Source of the DNA: Rhizophagus irregularis
Taxonomy: Eukaryota; Glomeromycota; Glomeromycetes; Glomerales; Glomeraceae
DNA length: 64,000 nucleotides
Direction: 5' to 3'
Assembly (NCBI RefSeq): GCF_026210795.1
Contig: NC_089457.1
Coordinates: forward strand, 310,001-374,000
The notes beneath the pieces were generated by a model. The model was not told the origin of the DNA. It did no database searches and saw only the letters and a list, made by a program, of their open reading frames with translations. Positions 1 to 10,960 of this stretch are shown here, piece by piece; the stretch's first letter is position 1, and each line of letters opens with the position of its first letter. The position numbers were made by a program, and so were the translations under genes.

Positions 1-3000
1 GATGATCGAACAATATTACAGAAATAAGAAAAGAACTAATAAAAAATAAAAAGAGTAGCTTCACGACTTATACAAGTAAAGAAATCTAAACTAAAATAAA
101 ATTAAAGCAAAGAAAACCGAACTATTACAGAATCGCATACCCCAACTTTACCCGAAGGCCAGTGTGAGTCAACTATCCAACATCCAAAAATCCAGTCCGT
201 TACCAGAAAGAGATCCTAAGAGGTTGAACTGTTAAGCGGCGCAGAAAATCCAAGTGCGAGATCCAAGATCCACCCCGAATTATAGAAGAGGATATCCAAG
301 AAATCCAGGAATCCTGAGAGACTGACGCCAAAGAAGAGTTGTGGTGTTGTGGAGAAATAGTAGTAGGAGAAGAATTTGTAGATGGGCCACGTAATTTAGA
401 AGCAGCCGAGATACCCTGCGACTCTTCCCAAGCGTGAAAAAGAACATTTCGACACAGCCAAATTTCACCATATAATTCGACTTGGAAGTCATTAAGAAGG
501 GGAGAAATAATCTTGTAAATAACAGAGAGAGGAAAGTGTTGATTCAAAAATGCCGTTAAATGCGCAGGCAACAATCCTCGAGTAAGCCAAAGACAGGATG
601 GAGAAGGAGTTTCATAATTCCAGCAATCCAAAGCAAAGAATTCGGTATGAAAGGAATTATCCAAAGATTTCAAGGACAGGAAAGAAGATAAACAAGAATC
701 TCTAAATTTAATGACTTCAGATCGGTGTGTTAGACAGGGATTTAAATCCGGTAAAATATAAGGACAAGTCCAAAGATGATTCAAATCTTCAGGAGCAGAA
801 TTACACTGCGGACAGAGCCAGTCAGGAGAATATAAGTAAGGTTTACGTTGTTGGAGAGTAGTCAAGGTAGGCAACATATCCAAAAGAAGTTTAATGCGGA
901 AGATCCAAAATTCAGGACGACCATTCCTATGTGAAACGAAACCTTTAATTTGTGAAAGGCAAAAATATATACCAGCCCAATCAAAAAGTGAAGGAGAACC
1001 AAGAGCAGTAAAACGCGCTAGTGAACAAAAAGATAAAAGAGCACGAGCATCTGCAATAGAGCGGAGAAAATGTCGAATATTCACGTCAATAGGCAAGGAG
1101 TTAAAAGTCAACAAGCATGGAGCATAACAAAATGTTGAAAGTAGAGTAGTGGGTTGTAAAGACGAATGAGCATCTTTTGCCAAAGAATCCGCTTGTATAT
1201 TGTAGATATCGTCGCAATGAGCAGGGACTTTAATCAATTCGACATTAAGATTACGATCCATGATAAGTTGTTGAATAGAAAGCCAAAGAAGATGATTAGG
1301 TTCTCGGAGCAACTTCGGTGAGAAAGGAGCATCAACAAACCGTGTCCATAGTGAAATTAACTGACTACAGTCAGTATGAATAGAGATTGACGAATCACGG
1401 GAGAGGGCGTTCAATCCTAATAGAACAGCAGAAATTTCGGAACGCAAAGCGGAAGGAAAGTAAGAAGGGAGATGCATGGAAGAAGATTCCAGAACAAGTC
1501 CAACATCATCAAGAGCAATCCAAGCAGAAGTCATGGAAGAAGGCAAAGAATCATTGGCAGGATGGAACGAACCATCTGTGTACAAAGATTGCACAGAAAG
1601 TGGTAAGATAGTGTCTTCAATTCTATCGATTCTATCCTTAAAGAGAGGAGAAAGAGCAGGAGACGTGTTTGAAAAATGAACAAGAGCCAAGGAAGTCGCA
1701 TAACTCCATGAAGTAGATAGAGTAATGGGAAGGTAAGCCGCGAAAACTTTGGCATTTCTGGTAGGATAGCCCATAGTATCCGATAGGATTACATTGAAAA
1801 AACACTTCTCGCTATTACAGCGTTGTTTAATGGCAGATTTCTTGGATAGTGCTGGAATATTAAGAGCACAACCGGGACAAGGGTCATAGGATCGTTCATC
1901 AGCCGAGGTAGATACAGGAAGCCAATGAGACATAATAGCCGAGTTTTGTTTCTTATAAGTGATACACACACGACCAACAGATAAAGTTTGAGTAGCAGAG
2001 TCAAGAGTAATAGCCCATTGAGGATAAAAGGAATAATCTTTAACAGTATGATCTAATAAACAAGGAGAAGCTAAAGTAAAAGAAGAATTAATAAAATATG
2101 AAGATAAAAGTAAAGTAGAAGAAGAAGAAGAAAGAAAATTATTATTGATAAAAATAAACCAATTAGGGATCCGTCCTTTACGACCAACGATGCCAAGATA
2201 ACGAAGGTCAGGCCAATTCATAAGATAACGTCCACAAGGAGAAACCAACTGAGCAAGCACAAATATATTCAAGTTTTTCCAAAGTTTCCAACTCGATTGA
2301 AAAATGGAATGAGGTAGAATAGATCGGAGTGGCAGAGCAGGTTGTAGATCATGCCTCGGAGGCCGGAAAGAAAGAGACCACGTGATGTTCAAACGCGAAG
2401 AAAACAATAATGAATTAAACAAAGTGTGCGTTCGCAAAGAAACGATCTGTGACCATGGTTCTAAGTTAATAGTAGTCGGGCAACTTTCAGTACCCAAATA
2501 TCCTTGAAGATAGGAGATAGCATAAAGGGCAAAATCTTTGAAATCAGGATGAGTGAAAATTTTTTGCCAAGATGCAATATGGGAAGAAAGAAAGCGATAA
2601 AAAGCATTTTGAATCAAAAAGGGAAGTTTGAGAAATAACAAGGGCAACGGAGTAGTCATAGCAAGACCAGCTTTTCTTCGAAGTACTGAAAACAAAGGCT
2701 TGACAATTGATTGAATAGTACTTTCAGAGAAAAGGGTAGTTTGAAGACGAAATTCCAATCGCGGAAGAAGGACAGCATTATAGAGATAGGCCACATGTTG
2801 TGCTAATAATTTCTTCGGTCCCAGGAGAGCTGCCATATCTTTAACCATGGAGCGTGCTTGTTTGAGAACAAAATCAGAAGAGGCGGATAAAGAAAACCAA
2901 ATGCCTAAAAAGCGAAAGGAAGCATGCAAAGATAAAGAGGAAAGGGAAAGAGACAAATCAGAGACTAAAAAAGAAGGTGTAAGATCAAAAATAATCTTTG

Positions 3001-5571
3001 AGGAAGGGGAAGAAGATGAAAGAAGAACGTATTTAGCTGAATTAGCTTGAACATTATTTAAAGTATAAAATTCAGCAGTAATAGAAAGACGGTCTTCTAT
3101 TCCAGATTTTGAAGAAGCAATAAGTGTAGAATCATCCATAAACGTTAAATGTGAAACTGGTAAAGAATGTTGTTCAAATTCAAGTGGAGAATAATTTAAA
3201 AGAGCTGAAGATTTTAAAATAAAGGGATCTCGTGCTTCTTGATTCAAAACAGTGAGTAAGGGATCCAAATAAATAACCCAAAGAAGAGGGGAAATAATTT
3301 CTCCTTGATCGATACCAACACGTACTCTATAAGCAGCTGTATCGCCATGACAAGTAATTATCTTATTATTTCGTCGTGTAAAAAGATTTAAAATAAATCG
3401 CACTAAAAGTGCAGGCATATGTAACCTATCTAAAGCTAATTTAAGCATATTTAAATCCATAGAATCAAAAGCTTTAGAGATATCTTGAGAAATGATCCAT
3501 AGTTCCTGATCATCAGTAGAGTCATGTTTATGTTGATGGATAAGCGCATCAAGCATTTTGATAGGGACATCAGTAGAACCACCAGGTAAGCCAGCAAAGT
3601 TACCACCTTGGAGAACTTTATTATCAGCAAGAATGTTGGAGAGACGATTCGTGATGACCTTAACAACACATTTTCGAACTGTTTCCAGAAGAGTAATAGG
3701 TCGAGTGTTCTTGAGTTGAGCATCAAATTCATGAGGTTTAGGAATAGGATAAACCACAGCTTCACGCCAGTCAGCAGGAATATCACCGCGGGAAAGGCAG
3801 GTATTGGCCAGTAAAAGAGAGAAATCCAAGGCTTCACCGGACAGATGTTTAATCATCTCATAAGAAATTTTTGAAGGGCCGGAAGCTTTGTTATTTGGCA
3901 TGGAGGAAATCACAGCAGACCATTCTTGTAGGGAAATAGGCGCCAAAACAGGATCATATAATGAAGCAGACACATTTGTAAGAGGAGTGTAAGCTTGTTG
4001 CCATCGGGCGGGAAATGAAGTGATGGAAGAATAGCGGACCAACGGAGGAGAAACAATCGATTGAAAATGAGAAATAGCAGCTTGTTTAATGTCCGAAGGA
4101 TCCGTTAGTAAAGTAGGAGTAGAGTCCAGTACGACCAGGACACGATCAAGAACAATCGAGCGTTTTTCTACTGATAAGGCAGAATCTATAAAGGTGCCAA
4201 GCGAGTTCGAAAAGTGTTCGTCACGTAGTGCAGTATAATATTCCACTGAGTCCGTGAGGTGTTGGGCGAATTTAGTAGATAAAAAGGCAGAAACTAAATT
4301 CTTTTGTGATCGTAAAAACGATTTAAGTACAGATGCAGGGGTTGTAGAATAAGTAGGAACTGAATAATCAGGGAGTAAGGATGCAAGATTTTCAAGATGG
4401 GAAGGCAAAGCGGCAGTCATTTGCGCAACCTGAGTAGGCCGATTAGAACGACGAGTAGTAAGCCGATATAAAAATCGATCTAAAAACTTGTTAATAGCAA
4501 TAAGTTTAGTTAATTCAGGAGAGTACGAGTGTCGGTGCGTATTGGAGACTTTTTGAAAGGGTAAAGTTTCAATTGCAGTACTAATAATGGCAGCTTTCAA
4601 TGCATGCCACATACGATCAAGAGAAAGAGAGGAGAAATCAAAGTTAGGGTGGTATTGTCTATCTAAATAAACTCCAAGAGAATCATCTACTTCAGTGGTA
4701 AAATTATTCCATTGTTCAACTGAAGTGGAAGCGTAAGAGAAAATAGTACACATTTCTTTTTTTTGTTTAAGACGAGATTTAGCTAAAATAGCCAGGCAAG
4801 AACTGAAGTCAAAAACAGTTGTAAGAACTTTGTGATCGGTAAAAGGACGATCGAGAAGACTCGGGCAAGTAATCACTTGTGAAAAAAGACCAGGAGCAGG
4901 AAAACCAGGTGAAGACCAGATATAATCCAGTCTCGAAGATCCATTATCATGAAAGAACGTGGGATCAGGACCATTTGTAGAGGAGTGAGCTTGATGATCG
5001 GTAAAAAACCGAGAAGAAAGCAAGCGAAGAAGCTTAAAATGATTAGGTGAATAATTAGAATGAGCAATTACATCAGCATTAAAATCGCCAAGAATAACTA
5101 CAAAATAATTATTAGCTCGGGCATAATCGAGCCAAGAAAGAAGTTTGGCAATAAGATCATTGCAAATAGATTGATGAACAGAACCAGAAGGGGGATAATA
5201 TATGGAAATAATAGAAATTTTTGTTTGATGAAAAAACAAATCTAATTTAAGAAGTCGACCATTCCAAGGATCAACTGTTTGAACATGTTTATGAAGGGGA
5301 TTACGTAACAAAATACCAACACCATCATGAGGGCGAGAAGAAGAAGATGAACAAGCCCAATAGGACTTGAAGTGATGTTGGGAGTGTTCATTTTTAAAAA
5401 TAAATTTAGCATTTGAAGGGGAAAGACGCGTATCATTAATAGATAAAGCACCAAAGGAGGAGTGGAGAAAAAAATTAAGCAAATGTTGTTGTCGAACTGG
5501 GGAACATAAACCATTAACATTTAATTGACCAAATTTGATAAGGGGAGAGGGGTGAGGGGAAAAATTATGTA
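1..5571 (-). mobile_element. LINE copy L1, 5'-truncated; 3' end outside window
   Basis: This is a non-LTR retrotransposon read from 5571 down to 1. The coding part is nearly identical by eye to the full-length copy L3 (33359-41190). It begins just upstream of the ORF2 start region, so ORF1 and the 5' UTR are missing, as expected for 5' truncation in target-primed reverse transcription. Its 5' edge abuts the 15-bp repeat GTTTTATCCTTTTCC (5572-5586) that also borders the SINE next door. Bases 1-199 are 3' UTR, matching L3 after its stop; the end of the 3' UTR and the distal target-site duplication lie beyond the window. Confidence 0.9.
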
Positions 5572-5764
5572 GTTTTATCCTTTTCCTTTGCAAGTGTTTA
5601 CGGCCAGACCACCCATTGCCTCTTATGAGACTAATCTCGGGTCTGTGTCCTATCATCTTCAATGGGCAACCATTAAACCGAGTACTTAATTCCTCAGGTA
5701 ACAGCACCACTATAGAAGACATCCCCCATCGGGCCATTTTAGGCTGATCTGAAGCTAGGTACAC
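200..5764 (-). CDS. LINE ORF2 polyprotein (endonuclease, reverse transcriptase, RNase H), fused in frame to SINE sequence
   Basis: The uninterrupted frame has 1854 residues. The first ~60 are encoded by the adjoining SINE tail (5587-5764); LINE-derived residues start near residue 65, where L3 would start with MMDINKHNF. Domains in order: APE-like endonuclease (about 70-330, with QLNVNGL, GDFNAD, SRLDYIW and FTDH motifs); reverse transcriptase (about 650-920, with RPITLLE, DISKAFDS, DQGEIISPLLW and catalytic box FMDD near 873, where YADD is usual); RNase H (about 1390-1530, with YTDGS, SE, TDCSQ and QADSLAKDA, so all four acidic positions look present); C-terminal zinc motif CX2CX8HX3C near 1649 (CPQC...HLWTC). 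The protein would nick target DNA and copy LINE RNA in the nucleus. No stop or frameshift is visible, so the copy is young. It lacks ORF1 and the native promoter; expression from the SINE part is only a possibility. Confidence 0.88.
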   Translation of the reverse strand: MYLASDQPKMARWGMSSIVVLLPEELSTRFNGCPLKMIGHRPEISLIRGNGWSGRKHLQRKRIKLHNFSPHPSPLIKFGQLNVNGLCSPVRQQHLLNFFLHSSFGALSINDTRLSPSNAKFIFKNEHSQHHFKSYWACSSSSSRPHDGVGILLRNPLHKHVQTVDPWNGRLLKLDLFFHQTKISIISIYYPPSGSVHQSICNDLIAKLLSWLDYARANNYFVVILGDFNADVIAHSNYSPNHFKLLRLLSSRFFTDHQAHSSTNGPDPTFFHDNGSSRLDYIWSSPGFPAPGLFSQVITCPSLLDRPFTDHKVLTTVFDFSSCLAILAKSRLKQKKEMCTIFSYASTSVEQWNNFTTEVDDSLGVYLDRQYHPNFDFSSLSLDRMWHALKAAIISTAIETLPFQKVSNTHRHSYSPELTKLIAINKFLDRFLYRLTTRRSNRPTQVAQMTAALPSHLENLASLLPDYSVPTYSTTPASVLKSFLRSQKNLVSAFLSTKFAQHLTDSVEYYTALRDEHFSNSLGTFIDSALSVEKRSIVLDRVLVVLDSTPTLLTDPSDIKQAAISHFQSIVSPPLVRYSSITSFPARWQQAYTPLTNVSASLYDPVLAPISLQEWSAVISSMPNNKASGPSKISYEMIKHLSGEALDFSLLLANTCLSRGDIPADWREAVVYPIPKPHEFDAQLKNTRPITLLETVRKCVVKVITNRLSNILADNKVLQGGNFAGLPGGSTDVPIKMLDALIHQHKHDSTDDQELWIISQDISKAFDSMDLNMLKLALDRLHMPALLVRFILNLFTRRNNKIITCHGDTAAYRVRVGIDQGEIISPLLWVIYLDPLLTVLNQEARDPFILKSSALLNYSPLEFEQHSLPVSHLTFMDDSTLIASSKSGIEDRLSITAEFYTLNNVQANSAKYVLLSSSSPSSKIIFDLTPSFLVSDLSLSLSSLSLHASFRFLGIWFSLSASSDFVLKQARSMVKDMAALLGPKKLLAQHVAYLYNAVLLPRLEFRLQTTLFSESTIQSIVKPLFSVLRRKAGLAMTTPLPLLFLKLPFLIQNAFYRFLSSHIASWQKIFTHPDFKDFALYAISYLQGYLGTESCPTTINLEPWSQIVSLRTHTLFNSLLFSSRLNITWSLSFRPPRHDLQPALPLRSILPHSIFQSSWKLWKNLNIFVLAQLVSPCGRYLMNWPDLRYLGIVGRKGRIPNWFIFINNNFLSSSSSTLLLSSYFINSSFTLASPCLLDHTVKDYSFYPQWAITLDSATQTLSVGRVCITYKKQNSAIMSHWLPVSTSADERSYDPCPGCALNIPALSKKSAIKQRCNSEKCFFNVILSDTMGYPTRNAKVFAAYLPITLSTSWSYATSLALVHFSNTSPALSPLFKDRIDRIEDTILPLSVQSLYTDGSFHPANDSLPSSMTSAWIALDDVGLVLESSSMHLPSYFPSALRSEISAVLLGLNALSRDSSISIHTDCSQLISLWTRFVDAPFSPKLLREPNHLLWLSIQQLIMDRNLNVELIKVPAHCDDIYNIQADSLAKDAHSSLQPTTLLSTFCYAPCLLTFNSLPIDVNIRHFLRSIADARALLSFCSLARFTALGSPSLFDWAGIYFCLSQIKGFVSHRNGRPEFWIFRIKLLLDMLPTLTTLQQRKPYLYSPDWLCPQCNSAPEDLNHLWTCPYILPDLNPCLTHRSEVIKFRDSCLSSFLSLKSLDNSFHTEFFALDCWNYETPSPSCLWLTRGLLPAHLTAFLNQHFPLSVIYKIISPLLNDFQVELYGEIWLCRNVLFHAWEESQGISAASKLRGPSTNSSPTTISPQHHNSSLASVSQDSWISWISSSIIRGGSWISHLDFLRRLTVQPLRISFW
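5572..5586. repeat. Target-site duplication of SINE-a, LINE side
   Basis: GTTTTATCCTTTTCC. The same 15 bases recur at 6566-6580 on the other side of SINE-a and at the SINE/LINE junctions of M2. L1 begins directly after this copy. Confidence 0.8.
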
Positions 5765-6565
5765 GCCGCCTACTCATCCTATACCCATTGCATGATACTA
5801 ATACTCAATTTATTTTATGACCTTTAGAGAGCATCTACTTTCATGGAGGACTTTTGACAGGTAACATCAACCATCTAGTACCCTTCCATACCACCATTTT
5901 AGGTACTAAGTCTCACTCAAAGGCCACTACAGCCCGCGATTACCTAGTACCGATAGTACAGTTGTTTACCCCAAGTGGTATACTTTGTAGTGACCACTCA
6001 GACAGGAAGTAGCAGGCATCTGTCCAGGATCACCCCTTATGGTGGGTATCAACCACCAGGGATCACCAACCAGGACCCAAGGAGTAGGGAATCGAACCCT
6101 ATAGCCATGCTACCTGTTCTGTGCACGAACACTTTGGTTGGTCTAAGACCTAACAGAAGGTCAAACTACCACTAAGACATTGCACCCTCAGCTTTACCAT
6201 CTAGGACGACCATCTAGCCATTACTGACCCCAAGTGGTATCGTAGAGTGACCACCTGGACAGGAAGTCCCCCCAAGGTATAGTAGTGACCTTAAGGACAG
6301 GACTGCGCACATACCAATGGCCTCATAGGGAACGTTAGAAGGACACCATGACCCTTAGTTGAAATGTGCGGCCTAACCGTACACACTAATTCACCATGAT
6401 GCAGTCCAACTACACTAATCCCTGTACCTTCACGCTATTGGTTGTAGCGTCCGCAGTAAAATTCTTTTTATTTCCGTGGTCATGGGAATTGAACCTGCGA
6501 CCTCACCATACTCAGGCTTAATGAGGGTCTCAGTGACTAACCACCGAGATAGGGTGACCAACCCT
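5587..6565 (-). mobile_element. SINE-a: dimeric tRNA-derived SINE, 979 bp
   Basis: Reading the minus strand from 6565, the element starts with a tRNA-like head. Its A box (TATCTCGGTGGTTAG) has the form of TAGCTCAGTGGTTAG, and its B box is GGTTCAATTCC; the ends TGGTCA/TGACCA can pair as an acceptor stem. A second tRNA-like unit follows from about 6185, with A-box-like TGTCTTAGTGGTAG and a B box GGTTCGATTCC. Both units carry a related segment around CCCCAAGTGGTAT, which suggests head-to-tail dimerisation. The 3' end is a short A-rich tail before the 15-bp target-site duplication. Transcription by RNA polymerase III is inferred from the boxes. Two further copies lie at 28617-29597 and 32237-33220. 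Confidence 0.8.
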
Positions 6566-7210
6566 GTTTTATCCTTTTCCGATCACTGGCTGACGAGTTA
6601 TTCAACAAAATGTTAAACATCGGCATTATAATATTTCTTGATTTATGTTTTATACTGCGCCATTTAACATTTTGCTAGATTTCTCGGTACCTAGTGATTG
6701 TAAAAAGCCGATTTATAGCTCGTTGGAATCGCCTCATCGAGACGAATCGAATGGTAGTAAGCTCATCTCTCTGTGATCAATATTGATGGAGTTATTACTT
6801 AAAAGCCATTTAATATTTTTTAATTTTGGAAATTGATCTAGTGATTGGATTTCGATGTATCTTATACCATTAGATTCGTCTCATCAAGACTAATCGAATG
6901 GTAGTAAGATCGTCTTTCTAGGATCAATATTGACAGAGTTATTACACAAAAACCATTAATATTTTTTTAATTTCGGAAATTAATCTAGTGATTGGATTTC
7001 GACGTATTTTATACCATTAGAACCGTCTCATCAAGACGAATCGAATGGCGGTAAGATCATCTCTCTACGATTAATATTGGCGAAGTTACGATACAATAAA
7101 GTTTTAAGTATAATTCTGGCTAAAATTATATTAATTTTTGGCTGGAATTATGATATACAAATATAAGAAATTTTTATATAGTCACATCTTTTTATAATCA
7201 CCAAATATGG
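6566..7210 (+). mobile_element. MITE M1, central to right part (pogo/Tigger-like)
   Basis: This is the same sequence as M2 and, inverted, M3. It contains three diverged sub-repeats of about 140 bp, each with a GAATCGAATGG motif (about 6720-7080). M1 is split: its left part is outside the window or displaced by L1/SINE-a, and its right end resumes at 25158-25211 after L4. It starts with the 15-bp target duplication 6566-6580. No coding capacity. Confidence 0.85.
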
Positions 7211-9124
7211 AGGATCATCACAACTCTTTCCTGAATTTTTGAAAATACTAATAAAAATTTATTTTTGAAATTTTCGTTCGAAAATTTCTAAGTGCTCGTT
7301 CAAAATACTAATATTTCCACAGTTACTTTCCTTTTTACTGAGCTTTACACTATGACTACACCTCCAGCTCCTTCTGTTATTAACCCAGATATTCTGCTGC
7401 CACCGCGTCCTGTTATCTCTGCTCCCTCTGGAGACCGACCTTTGTCTCCTACTAATACCGTTGGCGTACCAAACAAACGTTCGCGTACTGTCTCTGAAGA
7501 CGCTATGAATGTTGATATAACTTCGCCCTCTGCTTTTGCTCCCAACCTTATTTCTACCATTCCTTCTGGTCTTCCTGTCAACAAAGTTCACGTGATTACA
7601 TCTCCTCAAAATATTACCACTCCTGTTGAAACTGTTGACGCTTCTATCCATGCTCCCTCTAACGCCAGTGGTAAAGGTAAAGCTGTCGCCTTTGATATCC
7701 CAGAACGATGACCATCTCCTGATGGGAATGCTGCTGCTATCAAATCCGCACCCTCTCGTTATCATGTTGCGACCTATCTACGTGATGCGCCTGATGCGTT
7801 CAAAACTAAATTCACCACCAATCGTTCCATGTGTGATGAAGTGGATTGTTCACTCTCCCGTTATTCTTCTTATGGTGCTCGCGCACGATGTGAAGGATCA
7901 GGCGATAACAAGAAAATCCTTGTCTTCTTCAATAATCATGATGATTATACCAATTGTATCACCTCCTCACGTGCCGATCTTCTCGATTTGGCCTTCAGTC
8001 ATTATTCCCCTGCAGACGCCAAGCTCAGTGATGAAATGAAGTCTTTGTTCGTCACTGATATCCCACTTTTCCTAACCGAGACTCAAGTCCGTCAGGCATT
8101 TTCCCGATATGGCACTGTAATCAAGTGCAAATTTACTCCTAGGAAACATTACTATAATGGACATATCCAGTTTTTCTCCGCGAATGCAGTTACCCAATTT
8201 AATGATATTTGGGCGATCATTTGCCTTGGTAATTCTTTACGTGTCTGCCTGGCATCTTTTTCGAAATCCCAACGCGATAGCTGCAGAGAACATGTTGCTA
8301 TCCTCGCCGGCATCCCAAAGAATATTAAAGAAGCTGACTTGTTGGAAATTGCTACTCAAGTTAACGCTAAGGCCCTTAACGTTCCTCTATCTATCAGTTC
8401 CTACAAGCCTAAACCCTATGTATATTTGAATTTCTCCTCATTTGAATCTCTTGAAGCTGCCAAAGAAATGACCGTGGCTTTCTGCGGCAAAGGATTAACA
8501 TGGTACCCTCCCAATGAAGCACAAACTTTATGCCACGTTTGTGGGCGTCCTGGTTGTTTTCCCTCTGTATGTAATCCTCGTATTACACAGAAAGTGGATG
8601 ATCGCCTTAATAAACTTTATTCTCGCTTCAATGCTGGCCCTAGACGTGGTCATCAGGATTCACGCCAAACACGTAAAAATTCCAATTCCCATTCAAGATC
8701 GTGATCCAATTCTAGATCCCGCAATAATAATTCATCATCTTCCCGTTCCGATAACAGCAACAATAATACTAACACTTCTCGTCCTAATACTTCTCAAAGT
8801 AACAACCAGACCAACAATAATACTAATAATCACAGGAACAATAAAAATTCTTCCAGTTCTACTCAACCTCTACTCATCAGGAAGTCACGGGAAAAATATT
8901 CATCACATGTATATTTTTGCAAATCATTTACATCATAATTTTTATTATTTTAAATGTACATGTAATATTTAATATTAATAAACATCACCAATGAGATTTT
9001 TATCATGATGTGCATTATTTAATAATGAAAATTCAATGTTTATCAAATATGATGTTTTCAAAAATAAATTTTTATGATATCAGCCCCTATTTATTATCAT
9101 GTCACGTGAAATAATCTTAGCAAC

Positions 9125-9514
9125 ATGATAAACGAAACTTCCTCTTCTTTATCCTTTTATTTTCCCCTTTCCCGCCCTTTCTCTTCCCCACATTTCCCTT
9201 CTCTTACTACTAGTTGAAAAAGGAATAGTATTCGGCCTTAGTAAAATTCGGCCTATATTTGACTAGTACTTAAAATTAAAAAATTTGACCATGATCTACG
9301 ATTAGATATTGGTCGAATAATGCACTAATTAAACATCACGTCATCACACGTTACGCATATCAAAAGTTTAAAAAAGGATCATCTTTTTTAAACTTTTTCC
9401 TTTCCCTTCCTTTTTCCTCCTTTACTCCTTCCCCTATCGTCCTTCCCTTCCCTTTCATTCTCCCCTTTTTCTCACACCCTTTTTCTCACACCTTTTTTCT
9501 CACACTTTTCTTCT
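9125..9514 (+). promoter_or_regulatory. Pyrimidine-rich leader before module array A (possible promoter/5' region)
   Basis: There are long C/T tracts on the plus strand (about 9130-9210 and 9395-9515), ending with three repeats of TTTCTCACACC just before the first GTAAGT at 9515. Similar TTCTCACACTTT repeats precede the small zinc-knuckle gene at 54854. The position upstream of the array makes a promoter or 5' leader possible; nothing in the sequence proves it. Confidence 0.3.
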
Positions 9515-10960
9515 GTAAGTTTCATTTCGAAACTTACATAATTTTTTTTTAAATTTTTTTTTTTTAATTTAAGAAACCACTTAACGTTTCTTATTTTATT
9601 TTTTTTGTAGGACGCGTACTAGGAGGACGCCGGCTTGAATACGACGAAACTGGACTTTAAGGTAGTGAGAAATGGGGAAGGGAGGGTTTGTTATTTTTAA
9701 TTAAAAAAATGAACTAACGTTTCTTTTCATTATTTTTTTTTTTGTAGAACGTCTACTAGGAGGACGCCGGCTTGAATACGACGAAACCGGACTTTAAGGT
9801 AGTGAGAAATGGGGAAGGGGGTTTGTTATTTTTAATTAAAGAAACGAACTTTTTTTTTGTAGAACTCCTACTAGGAGAACGCCAGCTTGAATACGGAACC
9901 GGACTTTAAGGTAGTGATGGAAAAGGGTTGGGATTTTGTTATTTTTAATTTAAGAAACGATCTAATGTTTCTTTTCGTATTTTTTTGTAGAGTTCCGGTT
10001 TCTTCGGCTTTGGGACTTGGGTCTGGTAAGTTTCGATTCGAAACTTATATTTTTTTAATTTATTTTTTTTTTAATTTTCTTGTTTTTTTTTGTAGGTATG
10101 ATTCTTTCGGCTTTGGAACTTGAATATATGGTAAATTTCGATTTGAAATTCGAAACACAACTTTTTTTTTCTAATTTATTTTTTTTTAAATTTTATATTA
10201 TTTTTTTTGTAGGTATCGGTTCGTTTATTTTTCGATTAAATAATATAATTTTTTGATACCTTCTTCGATATCTAACTCATTAGATGAAACCAATAAACTA
10301 AGAATATCTTTACATGATGGCTTCTTGAACTTCTTCGGTTGGATTTTTTGACGTTGGATGGCTGGCTTCAGTGGTTTCTTTTTTGTAGAATGGTACCTTG
10401 CTGTAGATTAACGTCTTGGAATGAATTGTTAAGTTTTGAAGCAAATCTTTGCTTCAGAACTTTTTTAAAATTTATTTATTTTTTTTTGATTTTTTTTTGC
10501 AGGTACCGGTAGATTGAGTTCCCGGATCTTAGACGATATGATTTGTAAGTTTCGAAAGTAAAGTTTACTTTTGAACTTTTTAATTTATTAATTTTTTTTT
10601 CTTTTTTTTTGCAGGTACCGGTAGATTGAGCTTCCGGATCTTAGATGATATAATTGGTAAGTTTTGAAAGTTTAGTTTACTTTCGAAACTTTTTTCTTTA
10701 AATTTTTTTTTGGTATGTTTTGAAGAAACTAACCATTTCTTCTTTTGTCTATTTTGTAGGAATCATTTTCGAGATTTGGATCGGCTTCTCAGGCAAGTTT
10801 CGAAGTTTCTCTTTGAAACTTTTTCTTTTAAATTATTTTTTTTTTATTAATATTTTTTTTTATCTTTTTATTGTAAGTTGTACTTCCTGGATAAAATCAG
10901 TTCAAAGAATAACTTCGAAACTTTTTTTTGTGAGTCCTCCGGAGTATTCAGTTGAATTAA
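9515..10960 (+). other. Module array A: micro-exon/intron-like units in tandem
   Basis: Exon-like blocks come in similar pairs or triplets: 9611-9661, 9748-9798 and 9863-9910 (51, 51, 48 nt, containing CTAGGAGGACGCCGGCTTGA or close); 9991-10025 and 10096-10130 (35 nt each); 10503-10544 and 10615-10656 (42 nt each); 10760-10792 (33 nt). They are separated by intron-like blocks of 64-103 nt that start GTAAGT, GTAGTG, GTAAAT or GCAAGT and end in a T run plus GTAG or GCAG, for example 9515-9610, 10026-10095, 10545-10614 and 10657-10759. The donor often lies in a hairpin, for example GTAAGTTTC pairing with GAAACTTAC at 9515. Stops occur in all frames of the blocks I checked, so a protein is unlikely. 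An unusual spliced non-coding RNA is possible; function is unknown. Confidence 0.6.

Noticed and set aside
894-1127. Plus-strand open frames inside L1 (also 1387-1679, 2847-3050)
   Set aside because: They are antisense to the LINE ORF2, which is conserved in four copies.
6481-6565. Functional tRNA gene on minus
   Set aside because: A and B boxes are present, but the anticodon arm is too long and the T stem is poor; the sequence repeats as the head of a SINE in three places.
9611-9910. Array A blocks as coding exons, because 51/51/48 are multiples of three
   Set aside because: Each frame has a stop within or at the end of the block, and later blocks of 35 nt do not keep phase.
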